Below are positions 7,784-17,330 of a stretch of DNA of 64,000 nt, piece by piece. The notes under the pieces are model-generated. The model saw nothing but the letters and a program-made list of their open reading frames with translations, was not told the origin of the DNA and did not search any database. The DNA is from Bacteroidales bacterium (GTDB lineage: Bacteria; Bacteroidota; Bacteroidia; Bacteroidales; UBA932): positions 62,001 through 126,000 of the forward strand of contig JAFTMS010000012.1 in assembly GCA_017452265.1 (NCBI GenBank), read 5' to 3'. A program made the position numbers and the translations under genes. Within the stretch, counting starts at the first letter, position 1. Each line of letters opens with the position of its first letter.

Positions 7784-10351
7784 TCATTTTCTGTATCCGA
7801 ACACGAAGCTTGAAAGCCATCCGATAAGGCAGCAGGAAACCAAGCCTATGAATCCGTATAGCGTTGTGGATATATTTGTATAGGAATTAGCTGCAAGCAA
7901 TACAAGGATGCTTCCGACGAATCCCGTGATTGCCGCTCTGAGCCCGATTCTCTTTGAAAATATTCCCATGGTGAACAGGCCTCCCACGCCGCTTGTCAGC
8001 AGACCGAGGAAGAAGTTGAACTGATCCCAGAGCGAGGCGATATCGAATGTGGCCATGGCGACGGCCATGATTACGCCGAGCCCTCCGACCACCACTCCGG
8101 AAGTCTTCGCGAACCTCATCTTGTGTCCTTCGTCCGCCCCTTTTCTGTAACGGGCATAGAAGTCCTCTGTCATGACCGTGGATGCGGAATTGATGTTGGA
8201 TGACAACGTGGACATGGCGGCGGCAAATATTGCAGCAATCAGCAGTCCTGCGATGCCCTTAGGCAGCTGACACATTATATAATGAGGGAAAATGGAATCC
8301 GTGTTTGACATTCCTACGTTCAGCATCTCAGGATGGCTTTTGAAGAACACGAACAGGGCAGTTCCGATTCCGAAGAATATGATGGCGACAGGAATGCTCA
8401 GAATACCGTTGAGCCACAGGCTCTTTTTTGTTCCGGCCGTATCCTTCACCGTGATGTATCTCTGTATGACGGACTGGTCACTGGTATAGGTCAGGAGCTG
8501 ATTGGCGAATCCTCCTACAATCGCCACCCAGAACACCGGCTGGCTCAAGTCAAAGGTGAAGTCGAGAATCTGGAACTTCTCCTCCTCAATAGCTACCTGC
8601 ATCACCGTTCCGAGGCCTCCGTCCACTCCTGAAATGATCCAGATCAGGGAAAGAAGCGCGCCTCCGAGCAGAATTATTCCTTGTATCACGTCTCCCCAGA
8701 CTACAGCCTCGATGCCGCCCATTGTGCAATATATAATGGTAACGACTCCCATCATGACTATACATAAGTAGATGTTGAGTCCGGTGACTGCATTAAGTGC
8801 AAGGGAAGGGAGGAACAGAACGATCGCCACTCTTGCGAACATGAATACGCAGAAGAAGGTCGAGGCCAGCATTCTTGCCGCAGAGCCGAATCTGTCCTCC
8901 AGATACTGATATGCGGAAGCTACATTGAGCTTGCGGAAGAAAGGCAGATAGAAGCCGATGACCACCGGGACGGTCATGATGATTGTCATATTGAATATGA
9001 ACATGTTCCAGTTGGCTGCATAGGCCTTTGCCGGAATCGAAAGGAAGGTGATTGCGCTTAACGCTGTCGCAAAGATGCTTATGCCGGCGGCCCACCAAGG
9101 AATCTTGCCGCCACCTTTGAAAAACTGGTCTGTGCTCTTCTCCTTTCTCGAAAAGTAGAAACCGATACCGAGCATTATCACCAGATAGAGGATAACTACA
9201 GCGTAGTTCAGCCATCCGAACGACACATCATCATTGATGGACACTTCAAGGATATCAGGTGTCCTCTGTCCCGGTCTTTCCTCACCGGATACAATCACAA
9301 CCTTGTCCCCGAGTTTCACGGCTGATGTCACGACCGGGAGTCCCTTCTCATACTGATTCATGGTAATCCATGTATCAGTGATGGGGTGGTATGCGTATAT
9401 GTTGCGGTCAAAACCGGTATGCGATGTGAATGCTTCCGTCAGTTCTTCCTGCAGTTTCTGACGCTCTGCTACATCTGCACATACGCTTATCCTTTGCTCC
9501 AGAGATGCCCTACGCAGGAACTCCTTGCTGTTGTCTCCGCCGAAGATCAGAATATGCCCGGAACCGTATCCGATTGCGCTGGCCGCACCAAGGACAGCCG
9601 GGTTCCCGTCTGAGATTATCTGCGCCTTACGGTTCCATTTGTCGCGGGCTGGGAGATATTCCATTACATGTGTGCAAAAATGGTATCCGCCGTTTTCCCT
9701 GCCTCTTCCACCTATGAGATAGATGGCGTCCTCCTTGCCGTTGTGCTGGGCGGCGAGGGTGGCGACTTCGCTGATGGCCTTGCCCGGCATTCCTGCCAGT
9801 CTGATCCATGAGCCGGCTGAAGGAGAATACCGATATAAGACGTTTTCAGAACCGTCTGTGCCATGTACATATGCTTCTCCTTTACTGTATATTGCAGCCA
9901 CTGGTATGAAGCCCTGAGGGAGTGTGGCGACGGAATCGGCCTTTACTCCGTTACCGTTGAGGCTGATCCGATATACGGCCTGAACGGTATTCTTCCCGTC
10001 TGTTCCTCCAAAGCACCAGATGTGCTTTCCGTCATATGCCGTGCAGCCGTTACCGGCGGCGACTGGCAGTTTTTCGTCAAGCAGTCTGGCTTCATATCCG
10101 TTCTGACCGGCTTTTATGATATATATTCTGTCAGACCACTTTTTTACTCCGCCTTCCCACGGGAATCCTTCAGGAAAGTCAGAGCCTCCGGCTACAATGA
10201 TTGCATCTGAGATTACGCCGATGTAGGCGCCGGCTGTGCCGTATCCGTCCGGAACGGGAAGTTCTCCGACTTTTCTGATGTCACATTCGGATGCTCCGCT
10301 ATAGAAAGGGAGCAGGGCAAGTAACAGAAGCCAAATCAATTTTTGTCTCAT
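7784..10351 (-). CDS. NanM-like kelch epimerase (cyclically permuted mutarotase) fused to sodium:solute symporter
   Basis: About 855 residues from the ATG at 10351, chosen for its signal peptide (MRQKLIWLLLLALLPFYSG). Residues about 25-370 form a kelch-type beta-propeller with repeated GG motifs (VAGGSDFP, CFGGTDG, LIGGRGR, IFGGDNS), like N-acetylneuraminate epimerase NanM. From about 385 a multi-spanning SSS-family transporter follows, beginning LNYAVVILYLVIMLGIGF and the conserved SRKEKSTDQFFKGGGKIPWW. The layout puts the propeller in the periplasm and the sodium-driven carrier in the inner membrane, so the anomer produced can pass straight to import. It is the only evident inner-membrane sialic-acid importer here. 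It is divergent from the nan operon. Such fusions occur in Bacteroidetes. Confidence 0.85.
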   Translation of the reverse strand: MRQKLIWLLLLALLPFYSGASECDIRKVGELPVPDGYGTAGAYIGVISDAIIVAGGSDFPEGFPWEGGVKKWSDRIYIIKAGQNGYEARLLDEKLPVAAGNGCTAYDGKHIWCFGGTDGKNTVQAVYRISLNGNGVKADSVATLPQGFIPVAAIYSKGEAYVHGTDGSENVLYRYSPSAGSWIRLAGMPGKAISEVATLAAQHNGKEDAIYLIGGRGRENGGYHFCTHVMEYLPARDKWNRKAQIISDGNPAVLGAASAIGYGSGHILIFGGDNSKEFLRRASLEQRISVCADVAERQKLQEELTEAFTSHTGFDRNIYAYHPITDTWITMNQYEKGLPVVTSAVKLGDKVVIVSGEERPGQRTPDILEVSINDDVSFGWLNYAVVILYLVIMLGIGFYFSRKEKSTDQFFKGGGKIPWWAAGISIFATALSAITFLSIPAKAYAANWNMFIFNMTIIMTVPVVIGFYLPFFRKLNVASAYQYLEDRFGSAARMLASTFFCVFMFARVAIVLFLPSLALNAVTGLNIYLCIVMMGVVTIIYCTMGGIEAVVWGDVIQGIILLGGALLSLIWIISGVDGGLGTVMQVAIEEEKFQILDFTFDLSQPVFWVAIVGGFANQLLTYTSDQSVIQRYITVKDTAGTKKSLWLNGILSIPVAIIFFGIGTALFVFFKSHPEMLNVGMSNTDSIFPHYIMCQLPKGIAGLLIAAIFAAAMSTLSSNINSASTVMTEDFYARYRKGADEGHKMRFAKTSGVVVGGLGVIMAVAMATFDIASLWDQFNFFLGLLTSGVGGLFTMGIFSKRIGLRAAITGFVGSILVLLAANSYTNISTTLYGFIGLVSCCLIGWLSSFVFGYRK

Positions 10352-10377
10352 TGTATCAGTTTTTAGTGTTTTGGTGA

Positions 10378-10385
10378 CAAATATA
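10378..10385 (-). promoter_or_regulatory. Probable -7 box for the epimerase-symporter gene
   Basis: On the minus strand the sequence reads TATATTTG, an exact TAnnTTTG match, 27 bases before the ATG. No TTTG is found at the usual 19-21 base distance; the nearest is only 11 bases away (10397-10400). Confidence 0.45.
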
Positions 10386-10488
10386 GTCAAAGCAGTCAAA
10401 TATCTGTTTGATGCCGTAAAAATAATATATAAAATCCGATTTGTATCAAGAAATTGTTAAAAATCGTCGTAAAATTTGTTAATATGTA

Positions 10489-10518
10489 TTGCATATTGCT
10501 ATTCTTTTTATACTTTTG
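10489..10518 (+). promoter_or_regulatory. Promoter of the sialidase-nanA-susCD operon
   Basis: TTG at 10489-10491 and TACTTTTG at 10511-10518 match the Bacteroidetes -33/-7 signals, with 19 bases between. Transcription would start near 10525, giving a leader of about 25 bases. The octamer TTGTATCA occurs at 10351-10358 and again at 10441-10448 in the same divergent region and might be a regulator site; that is speculative. Confidence 0.7.
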
Positions 10519-10549
10519 CGAAAGCTAACCACATATAAATTGACCTGAA

Positions 10550-13198
10550 ATGAGAAAGATGACCGGATTTTTCATCAGCGCAGCCTTGCTTTCAGGCCTC
10601 ATTTCCTGCATTCAGGAGCCGTTCAACATAACGGGAGAGGTGTCTTGCGAGGGCCAGCCTGTCAAGGGTGCCGTCATTTCGGACGGCGTCGAAGTTGTGA
10701 CTACGGATAGGAATGGGCGGTATTTTATGAATTCACAGAAGGAAAACGGATATGTGTTCATATCGATTCCGTCAGGATATGATGTAGACGCAGACGGTCT
10801 GATTCCACGACATTTCGTGAGGCTTGGGGAAAATCCGGTCGATACGGCTGATTTCAGGCTCATCCGTTCCGACAACGACAGGCATACGATGGTGGTGTCT
10901 ACAGATATACATCTGACCGGGGATGCCGTAGACAAGGATCTGCCGCAGTTTCACAGCATCTATCTGCCAGGTATCACGGAGTTCATAAAGAATCTGGACG
11001 GGAAGGTGTACTCTGCGTGTCTGGGAGACATGAGCACGGACGGCAAATGGTACAAGAACGGTTTCGCTCTGCCGGAATATCTTGAGCAGATGGCTGTCTC
11101 ATACCCGACACCTATATATCATGTCATGGGAAACCACGACAACGAAAGGCGAGGTAAAGGGACTGTAGAGGAATGGGACGAAATCGGAGAAAGCGCATAT
11201 AAGAAGGTAGTCGGACCGAATTACTATTCTCTGAACATCGGTAAGGTGCACTATGTGTTCCTTGACAATATCGTCACATACGGGAAAAACCCTGAAGGAT
11301 ATTCGGCGGAGGATTTTGACTGGTTCCCGAAATACGGATTCCGCTACATCGTCGACTCCATCCAGATTGAATGGTTGAAGAAGGACCTTTCCTATGTGAA
11401 GTCGGACACTCCTGTGGTGGTAAGCATGCATGTGCCTCTGTATTCCACCAAAGGTCTGGAAGATGGCAAGGTGATATATAAGGAAGGAGCCTCAAAGTTC
11501 CAAAAGCCGGAAGTCGTGACTGACATTCTTGACCGCTTTGAAGACGTTCATCTTCTTGCCGGCCATCTCCATCATAACAGCACGATGAACATTAAGGAAA
11601 ATCTTGTGGCGCATAATATTGTGTCGGCATCTGCGGTGTCGTGGAAACTGAACGATGTCGACAGCACTCTGATCTGTGGAGACGGTTCGCCGGCAGGATA
11701 TCTGGTGTTGAGAGCCGACGGGAAGGATATAAGCTGGCAGTACAAGGCAAACACGCTTCCGATAGAAAAGAGCCAGTTCCGTCTGTATGACCTCAATGAG
11801 GTAGCTCCTGAATATGGGGGACTTCCGGGAGGGAATGAGCTGCTGCTGAATGTCTTCAACTGGGACGACAAATGGACGGTGAAGATAAAGGAAGACGGCA
11901 GGGAACTGGAGCTGGAACAGGTTTGCGGAAAGGATCCGATGTATTCGGAAATACGTGCGACCACCAGGATGCTTCCGACAAGGCCGACCGCCTTTCTTCC
12001 GGACAGTACGATACATCTGTTCCGCGCCAGGACACAGTCGCCTGTTTCAATGATTACGGTTGAGGTGACGGACAGATTCGGAAATGTGTACAGGGAGGAC
12101 TATCGTCAGCCGGCTCCTGTCGTCTCGGATGTGATATTCAGGAAAGGTGATTACGGGTATGACACTTTCAGGATACCGGCCCTGCTGAAGACCGGAAGCG
12201 GAAGTGTCCTTGCCTTTGCCGAAGCACGAAAGTACAGTAAGAGCGATACGGGGGATATTGATCTCGTAGTCCGTCGTTCGGATGATGGCGGAAGGTCATG
12301 GAGTGACATGCAGGTGGTCTGGGATGATGCGGAAAATACATGTGGCAATCCTGCACCTGTTCTGGATGAAGAATCGGGAAAGATAATCCTTGTGACGACC
12401 TGGAACAAGGGAACCGATCCTGAAGCCGATATTCATGCAAAGACCTCAGAAGATACCAGAAGAGTGTTCGTGATGACTTCCGATGATGACGGAAGGACAT
12501 GGAGTGCGCCAAGGGAAATTACAGCCCAGGCAAAGAAACCGGAGTGGACCTGGTACGCTACAGGCCCATGTCACGGACTGCAGATTCGAAGCGGAGAGCA
12601 TAAGGGAAGGATTGTCATTCCGTGCAATCATGGAGTGTTCAAGGACGGAAAGGCAGCTGGGACGCTGTCTCATGTCATTTATTCAGATGATCTGGGCGAA
12701 AACTGGAAGATAGGTGGTATCGCTTCAACGGGAAATGAATCCACCATAGCTGAACTCGAAGACGGAACCTTGATGCTGAACATGCGTGTATGGAAAAACA
12801 AGTCTGTTCAGAGGACCGATTTCGACCGTGATGTGGCGTGGAGCCGGGATGGAGGAGAATCATTCTGCAGGGAGTCGACTGCTTCGGGGCTTGCGGAACC
12901 ACGCTGCAATGCCAGCATAACAAACAGGTATAAGGACGGAAAGCCGACATCAGTCCTTCTGTTCTCGAATCCTGACCATGTGAAGAAGAGGGTGAACATG
13001 ACGCTCAAGCAAAGTAACGACAACGGGCAGACGTGGAGTCCGGTATACAGGTTCGATGGCGCAAAGGCCGCATATTCCGACCTCGCCGTATTTGATGACG
13101 GAGATGTGGGAATACTGTACGAGTGCGGAATGAAGTCGCCTTATGAAAAGATTGTGTTCACAAGATTGCCTTCCGAAATCATTGAATTCAACAATTAA
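10550..13198 (+). CDS. Lipoprotein fusing a calcineurin-like phosphoesterase to a GH33-type exo-sialidase
   Basis: 882 residues with a lipobox (GLISC, Cys 20), so probably outer-membrane anchored. Residues about 26-520 repeat the three-domain phosphoesterase of the two genes at the window start: DIHLTG, GDMSTDG, MGNHDNE, a later His motif MHVP, GHLHHN, then the C-terminal domain. From about 522 a complete sialidase follows: FRIP with catalytic Arg541, an acidic loop SDTGDIDLV, Asp boxes (SDDGGRSWS, SDDDGRTWS, SRDGGESF, SNDNGQTWS), NESTIAEL with the helper Glu, and AAYSDLAV with the likely Tyr nucleophile. Both halves look active. It should release terminal sialic acid while acting on a nearby phosphate group of unknown nature. 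First gene of the nan operon. Confidence 0.88.
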   Translation: MRKMTGFFISAALLSGLISCIQEPFNITGEVSCEGQPVKGAVISDGVEVVTTDRNGRYFMNSQKENGYVFISIPSGYDVDADGLIPRHFVRLGENPVDTADFRLIRSDNDRHTMVVSTDIHLTGDAVDKDLPQFHSIYLPGITEFIKNLDGKVYSACLGDMSTDGKWYKNGFALPEYLEQMAVSYPTPIYHVMGNHDNERRGKGTVEEWDEIGESAYKKVVGPNYYSLNIGKVHYVFLDNIVTYGKNPEGYSAEDFDWFPKYGFRYIVDSIQIEWLKKDLSYVKSDTPVVVSMHVPLYSTKGLEDGKVIYKEGASKFQKPEVVTDILDRFEDVHLLAGHLHHNSTMNIKENLVAHNIVSASAVSWKLNDVDSTLICGDGSPAGYLVLRADGKDISWQYKANTLPIEKSQFRLYDLNEVAPEYGGLPGGNELLLNVFNWDDKWTVKIKEDGRELELEQVCGKDPMYSEIRATTRMLPTRPTAFLPDSTIHLFRARTQSPVSMITVEVTDRFGNVYREDYRQPAPVVSDVIFRKGDYGYDTFRIPALLKTGSGSVLAFAEARKYSKSDTGDIDLVVRRSDDGGRSWSDMQVVWDDAENTCGNPAPVLDEESGKIILVTTWNKGTDPEADIHAKTSEDTRRVFVMTSDDDGRTWSAPREITAQAKKPEWTWYATGPCHGLQIRSGEHKGRIVIPCNHGVFKDGKAAGTLSHVIYSDDLGENWKIGGIASTGNESTIAELEDGTLMLNMRVWKNKSVQRTDFDRDVAWSRDGGESFCRESTASGLAEPRCNASITNRYKDGKPTSVLLFSNPDHVKKRVNMTLKQSNDNGQTWSPVYRFDGAKAAYSDLAVFDDGDVGILYECGMKSPYEKIVFTRLPSEIIEFNN

Positions 13199-13217
13199 CC
13201 CTTATAAATCAATCGCA

Positions 13218-14123
13218 ATGAAACTCATTAATGGACTTATTGCTGCAGTCTTCACACCATTCGATGCGGATGGGGAGATTGATCTGACCGTAATCGGACC
13301 GTATGCTGAAAAGCTGATTGCCGACGGAGCCGACGGAGTGTTCGTATGCGGAACAACAGGAGAATGCCCTTCGATGACCGTCAAGGAACGAAAGACGGTG
13401 CTGGAAGAGTGGATCAAGGCAGTGCACGGCAGAATGCTGGTCATCGCTCATGTCGGAGGCACCTGTCAAAAGGATTGCGCCGAACTTGCCGCGCATGCCC
13501 AAGAGGTCGGTGCAGATGCCATAGGCTCTGTCCCGCCTTACTATTTCAAGCCTCAGAACGTGGATTGTCTGGTGGAATTCTTCCGTCCTGTGGCTGCGGC
13601 CGCTCCAAAGCTGCCGTTCTACTATTACCACATCCCTTCTGTAACAGGAGTAAGTTTCGACATGACAGCCTTTCTTGAAAAGGGTGCGGCTGCCATCCCG
13701 ACTCTGGCAGGAATCAAGTTCACCGGAACAGACTTCATGGCCATGTCCAAATGTGTCTGCTATGAGGACGGCCGCTTCAACATCCTTAACGGATTCGATG
13801 AGATGCTTCTTTCCGGACTTGTATCCGGGGCTCAAGGGGGAGTCGGCAGCACTTACAATTATGCTTTTCCGGTCTACCGCAACATCATGAATGCCTTTGC
13901 GGCAGGCGATATAGAGACAGCAAGATTCTGGCAGCGCCGTTCGATAGATGTTGTCGACGTCATCGTCAGACATGGCGGCGGAGTGAGAGGCGGCAAGGCA
14001 ATGATGAAGGCGATAGGAATCGATTGCGGAAACTGCCGCAGTCCTTTTGCTCCTTTCACGGCAGCCGAAATGGATGCTGTGGATTCGGAACTGAAGGCAA
14101 TTGATTTTGATTCAATAAAGTAA
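13218..14123 (+). CDS. nanA: N-acetylneuraminate lyase
   Basis: 301 residues, the family's usual size. The ATG at 13218 gives MKLINGLIAAVFTPF, the classic start of this TIM-barrel class I aldolase; upstream ATGs lie in the sialidase frame region. Motifs match: GTTGE at 45-49 for carboxylate binding, Tyr137 in YYHIPSVTG, and the Schiff-base Lys167 in AGIKFTG. Positions agree closely with E. coli NanA (Tyr137, Lys165). The enzyme splits Neu5Ac into ManNAc and pyruvate in the cytosol. It sits 19 bases after the fusion sialidase and 18 before susC in one operon, which separates it from the dihydrodipicolinate synthases of the same superfamily. Confidence 0.93.
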   Translation: MKLINGLIAAVFTPFDADGEIDLTVIGPYAEKLIADGADGVFVCGTTGECPSMTVKERKTVLEEWIKAVHGRMLVIAHVGGTCQKDCAELAAHAQEVGADAIGSVPPYYFKPQNVDCLVEFFRPVAAAAPKLPFYYYHIPSVTGVSFDMTAFLEKGAAAIPTLAGIKFTGTDFMAMSKCVCYEDGRFNILNGFDEMLLSGLVSGAQGGVGSTYNYAFPVYRNIMNAFAAGDIETARFWQRRSIDVVDVIVRHGGGVRGGKAMMKAIGIDCGNCRSPFAPFTAAEMDAVDSELKAIDFDSIK

Positions 14124-14141
14124 CCGCTAAAACTATATTAA

Positions 14142-17100
14142 ATGAAAAAGTTTTATTCAATCGCAACAACTCTGTTGAGCTGTCTGATGCTGATGATTTC
14201 AGTATCTCTTGGAGCTCAGAACAACCTGTTGAAAGGAAAGGTTGTCGAACAGAATGATGAACCGGTGGTCGGTGCTGCGGTATTTGTCGAAGGAACGGAC
14301 ATTGCTGCCATTACCGATATAGACGGAAACTATCAGCTGTCGTTTCCGGGCGAGAATGCTACCGTGACGGTGTCGTGTCTCGGCTTTGCAACACAGCATG
14401 TCAAGGTGTCTGCAAAGCAAGGCGTGCTGAACGTCACTCTTTATACCGATGCCACAGAGCTTGACGAGATTGTGGTGGTCGGATACGGAGAGCAGACGAG
14501 AAAGACCATTACGACAGCCGTCTCAAGGCTTGGCGGAGAAAGTGTGCAGGATGTTCCTATCACGACTCTCGGTGAAGGATTGAAGGGAAAGATTTCCGGA
14601 CTTCGCGTGACTCAGAACAACAACACTCCGGGCGGTGGCTTCACCTATCGTATCCGAGGCGGTTCTTCCATAAACGGCAACAACTCGCCGCTCATCCTCG
14701 TCGATGGTGTGGAAAGGGATTTCTCTACAATCAACCCTAACGACATATCTTCAATAGAGGTGCTCAAGGATGCGGCTTCTTCTGCAATCTACGGAGCAAG
14801 AGCATCGAACGGTATCATCCTCGTGACGACAAAGAAGGGTACATACAACAAGGATGTCAGGATTACCTTCGAGGCAAATGTGGCATATCAGAATACGGAA
14901 ACGGAAATCGACCTTATGGGGGCTGAGGACTATATCCGTATCACGCGACTCGCTGTAGCTGAGTATCTTGATGTTCCATCACGTGCGGCCGCTGCAAGGT
15001 CATACCTTGATGGAGCCACGTCGGCAGGTACCGGAAACAAACCTGGCGGAATGTTCTCGACAAGATACTATAATCCTGAAACGGATGTACTTCCTGAAGG
15101 ATATCAGCTCATGACAGACCCGCTTGACGAAACAAAGCAGATCATGTTCAAGGAAACGGACTGGCAGAAGCTGCTGTATCGCCCGGCATTGTGGCAGAAC
15201 TATTATGTAGGAGTTGATGGCGGCGGCAATCGGATACGTTACAAGGCCAGCCTCAACTATAACACAGACCAGGGTGTTGCCATATCTACAGGGTATGACA
15301 GGCTGAACTTCAAGATAAACATGGATGGCAAGATCACCGACAATCTCACAGCTACGTTCGGAACCGACTTCGCAAGGACAAACACGGAAGCCTACGCGAA
15401 CCAGCGCAACACCATCGCACGTGCTCTTGCAAATGCTCCGACAATGAATGCATACTATGATGACGGCAGTCCGGTGGAAGGCTTCAACGCCACATCGCAG
15501 ACTCCGCTCTTCTATAACGAGTACTATGACAGGACCAACCAGAAGGACTATCTCTCGATTCACGGAGGACTCAAATGGGACATCATCAAGGGGCTCACAG
15601 CAAACGTACAGGCTTCGTTCTTCAAGAACACGTCAAAGACAACCCAGTTCATAAAAGAGAATGTGTATGACGCGACAAGAAAGTCTTCGTGGGCTCAGAA
15701 CACGACAGAAAGACGCAAGCTGGACGCTTATCTTCAGTATAAGAACACATTCGGTAAGCACAGCCTTGCGGTAATGGGCGGTTATGCCTACCAGTATCGC
15801 AATTACGAGACTGTCAAGCTCGCCGGCTCCGGAGCCACATCGGACAAGATCACGACCATCAACGGTTCATCCGTATTCGAACCGGGCGACATGAGCTCAT
15901 CTCTCCAGATGGAGTCTCAGGTGGGCTTCTTCGGACGTGTCAATTATGATTATGCCGGCAGATATCTGCTTACCGCTACATTCCGCGAAGACGCTTCTTC
16001 GAAATTCGCTCCGGACAATAGATGGGGATTCTTCCCTGGCGTATCGGCCGGATGGATCCTTACCGAAGAGAACTGGCTCAATGATGTCAAATGGCTGAAT
16101 CTCCTCAAGCTTCGTGCAAGCTACGGCTCGACCGGTAACAGCGATGGCGTCGGCATCTATGATGCATACGGTTCGTTCGCAGCAAACTACATCTACAACG
16201 GAAATGCCGGCATCAAGCCGAGCGACATGCCTAACGAAAGCCTGAGATGGGAGACTACTACTCAGCTCGACCTCGGATTGGATCTTTCGTTGTTCAACAA
16301 CAGAATCTATCTCACGGCTGACTGGTACAATAAGATTACAAATGACCTGCTGTATGAACAGAAGCTTCCTAACACGACGGGATTCTCTACGATCTGGACC
16401 AACATCGGAAAGGTGCGCTTCTATGGATATGACATCGAACTCACGACTCATAACATCCAGAGGAAGAACTTCTCATGGGATTCCAAACTTACATTCAGCT
16501 ATACATGGAATGAGGTGCTTGAACTTCCGGACAACGGTATCGACAAGGGACGTACCGGCGGTATAGCTCTTGGAGACGGAACGTATTTCGGCGGTATTGC
16601 GGAAGGTGAGCCTTTGTACAGGTTCTATGGATATTGGGCGACAGGAATCCTCGAAACGGAAGAACAGGCAGCCAACGCACATTATGATGCGCTTTCACGT
16701 CTTCCTGTCAAGGGACAGAAAAGAGTAGGAGACTATGAGTGGGCGGACAGAAACGGCGACGGAAACATCACGACTGCCGACCAATTCTGCCTCGGAGTCA
16801 CCGTTCCTCCATATACGGGAGGTTTCAGCAATGACTTCAGATACAGGAACTTCACTCTCTCGATATACATGGACTGGGCGATAGGCCACTCTATCTACGA
16901 TGATGCCTACAACCGTCATTTCTACTCTACATATACGATGAACCACTCTCTGGCGGAAGAAGTGAAGAACTGCTGGAAGCAGCCAGGTGACGACACTAAA
17001 CTGGCAAAGTTCACTGCCAATGACTCTGCCTGGGGAAATGACAACTACAACCGCAAGGCCAATCAGATATTCACCTATAAGGGAGACTATCTGTGCCTCA

Positions 17101-17318
17101 GGGAGGTTTCCCTCCAATATGCCCTTTCTGAAAGGGCTCTCAGGAACACTCCTTTGAAGGGATTGACCGTAACCCTTTCCGGTAACAACCTGCATTACTT
17201 CACGGCAGTGGAAGGTATATCTCCGGAAGTCGGTACGAGCTCTACGTTCGACGGTGACAATTATAACAACTACCCTCCGATCAGAAGGCTGTCACTTGGA
17301 GTTAAATTAACTTTCTAA
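14142..17318 (+). CDS. SusC-family TonB-dependent outer-membrane transporter (NanO-like)
   Basis: 1058 residues. Signal peptide to about residue 25, then a carboxypeptidase-regulatory-like domain (about 28-110, LLKGKVVEQNDEPVVGAAVF), a TonB-box-like stretch DEIVVVGYGEQ, a plug domain (IRGGSSINGNNSPLILVDG, EVLKDAASSAIYGARASNG) and a 22-strand barrel ending in Phe (LGVKLTF). In Bacteroidetes such proteins import bound oligosaccharides with TonB energy. Here the flanking nanA, susD and two sialidases point to sialic acid or sialylated glycans, as for NanO of B. fragilis and Tannerella. The specificity is inferred from the locus only. Confidence 0.92.
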   Translation: MKKFYSIATTLLSCLMLMISVSLGAQNNLLKGKVVEQNDEPVVGAAVFVEGTDIAAITDIDGNYQLSFPGENATVTVSCLGFATQHVKVSAKQGVLNVTLYTDATELDEIVVVGYGEQTRKTITTAVSRLGGESVQDVPITTLGEGLKGKISGLRVTQNNNTPGGGFTYRIRGGSSINGNNSPLILVDGVERDFSTINPNDISSIEVLKDAASSAIYGARASNGIILVTTKKGTYNKDVRITFEANVAYQNTETEIDLMGAEDYIRITRLAVAEYLDVPSRAAAARSYLDGATSAGTGNKPGGMFSTRYYNPETDVLPEGYQLMTDPLDETKQIMFKETDWQKLLYRPALWQNYYVGVDGGGNRIRYKASLNYNTDQGVAISTGYDRLNFKINMDGKITDNLTATFGTDFARTNTEAYANQRNTIARALANAPTMNAYYDDGSPVEGFNATSQTPLFYNEYYDRTNQKDYLSIHGGLKWDIIKGLTANVQASFFKNTSKTTQFIKENVYDATRKSSWAQNTTERRKLDAYLQYKNTFGKHSLAVMGGYAYQYRNYETVKLAGSGATSDKITTINGSSVFEPGDMSSSLQMESQVGFFGRVNYDYAGRYLLTATFREDASSKFAPDNRWGFFPGVSAGWILTEENWLNDVKWLNLLKLRASYGSTGNSDGVGIYDAYGSFAANYIYNGNAGIKPSDMPNESLRWETTTQLDLGLDLSLFNNRIYLTADWYNKITNDLLYEQKLPNTTGFSTIWTNIGKVRFYGYDIELTTHNIQRKNFSWDSKLTFSYTWNEVLELPDNGIDKGRTGGIALGDGTYFGGIAEGEPLYRFYGYWATGILETEEQAANAHYDALSRLPVKGQKRVGDYEWADRNGDGNITTADQFCLGVTVPPYTGGFSNDFRYRNFTLSIYMDWAIGHSIYDDAYNRHFYSTYTMNHSLAEEVKNCWKQPGDDTKLAKFTANDSAWGNDNYNRKANQIFTYKGDYLCLREVSLQYALSERALRNTPLKGLTVTLSGNNLHYFTAVEGISPEVGTSSTFDGDNYNNYPPIRRLSLGVKLTF

Positions 17319-17330
17319 TACGATAGGAAT

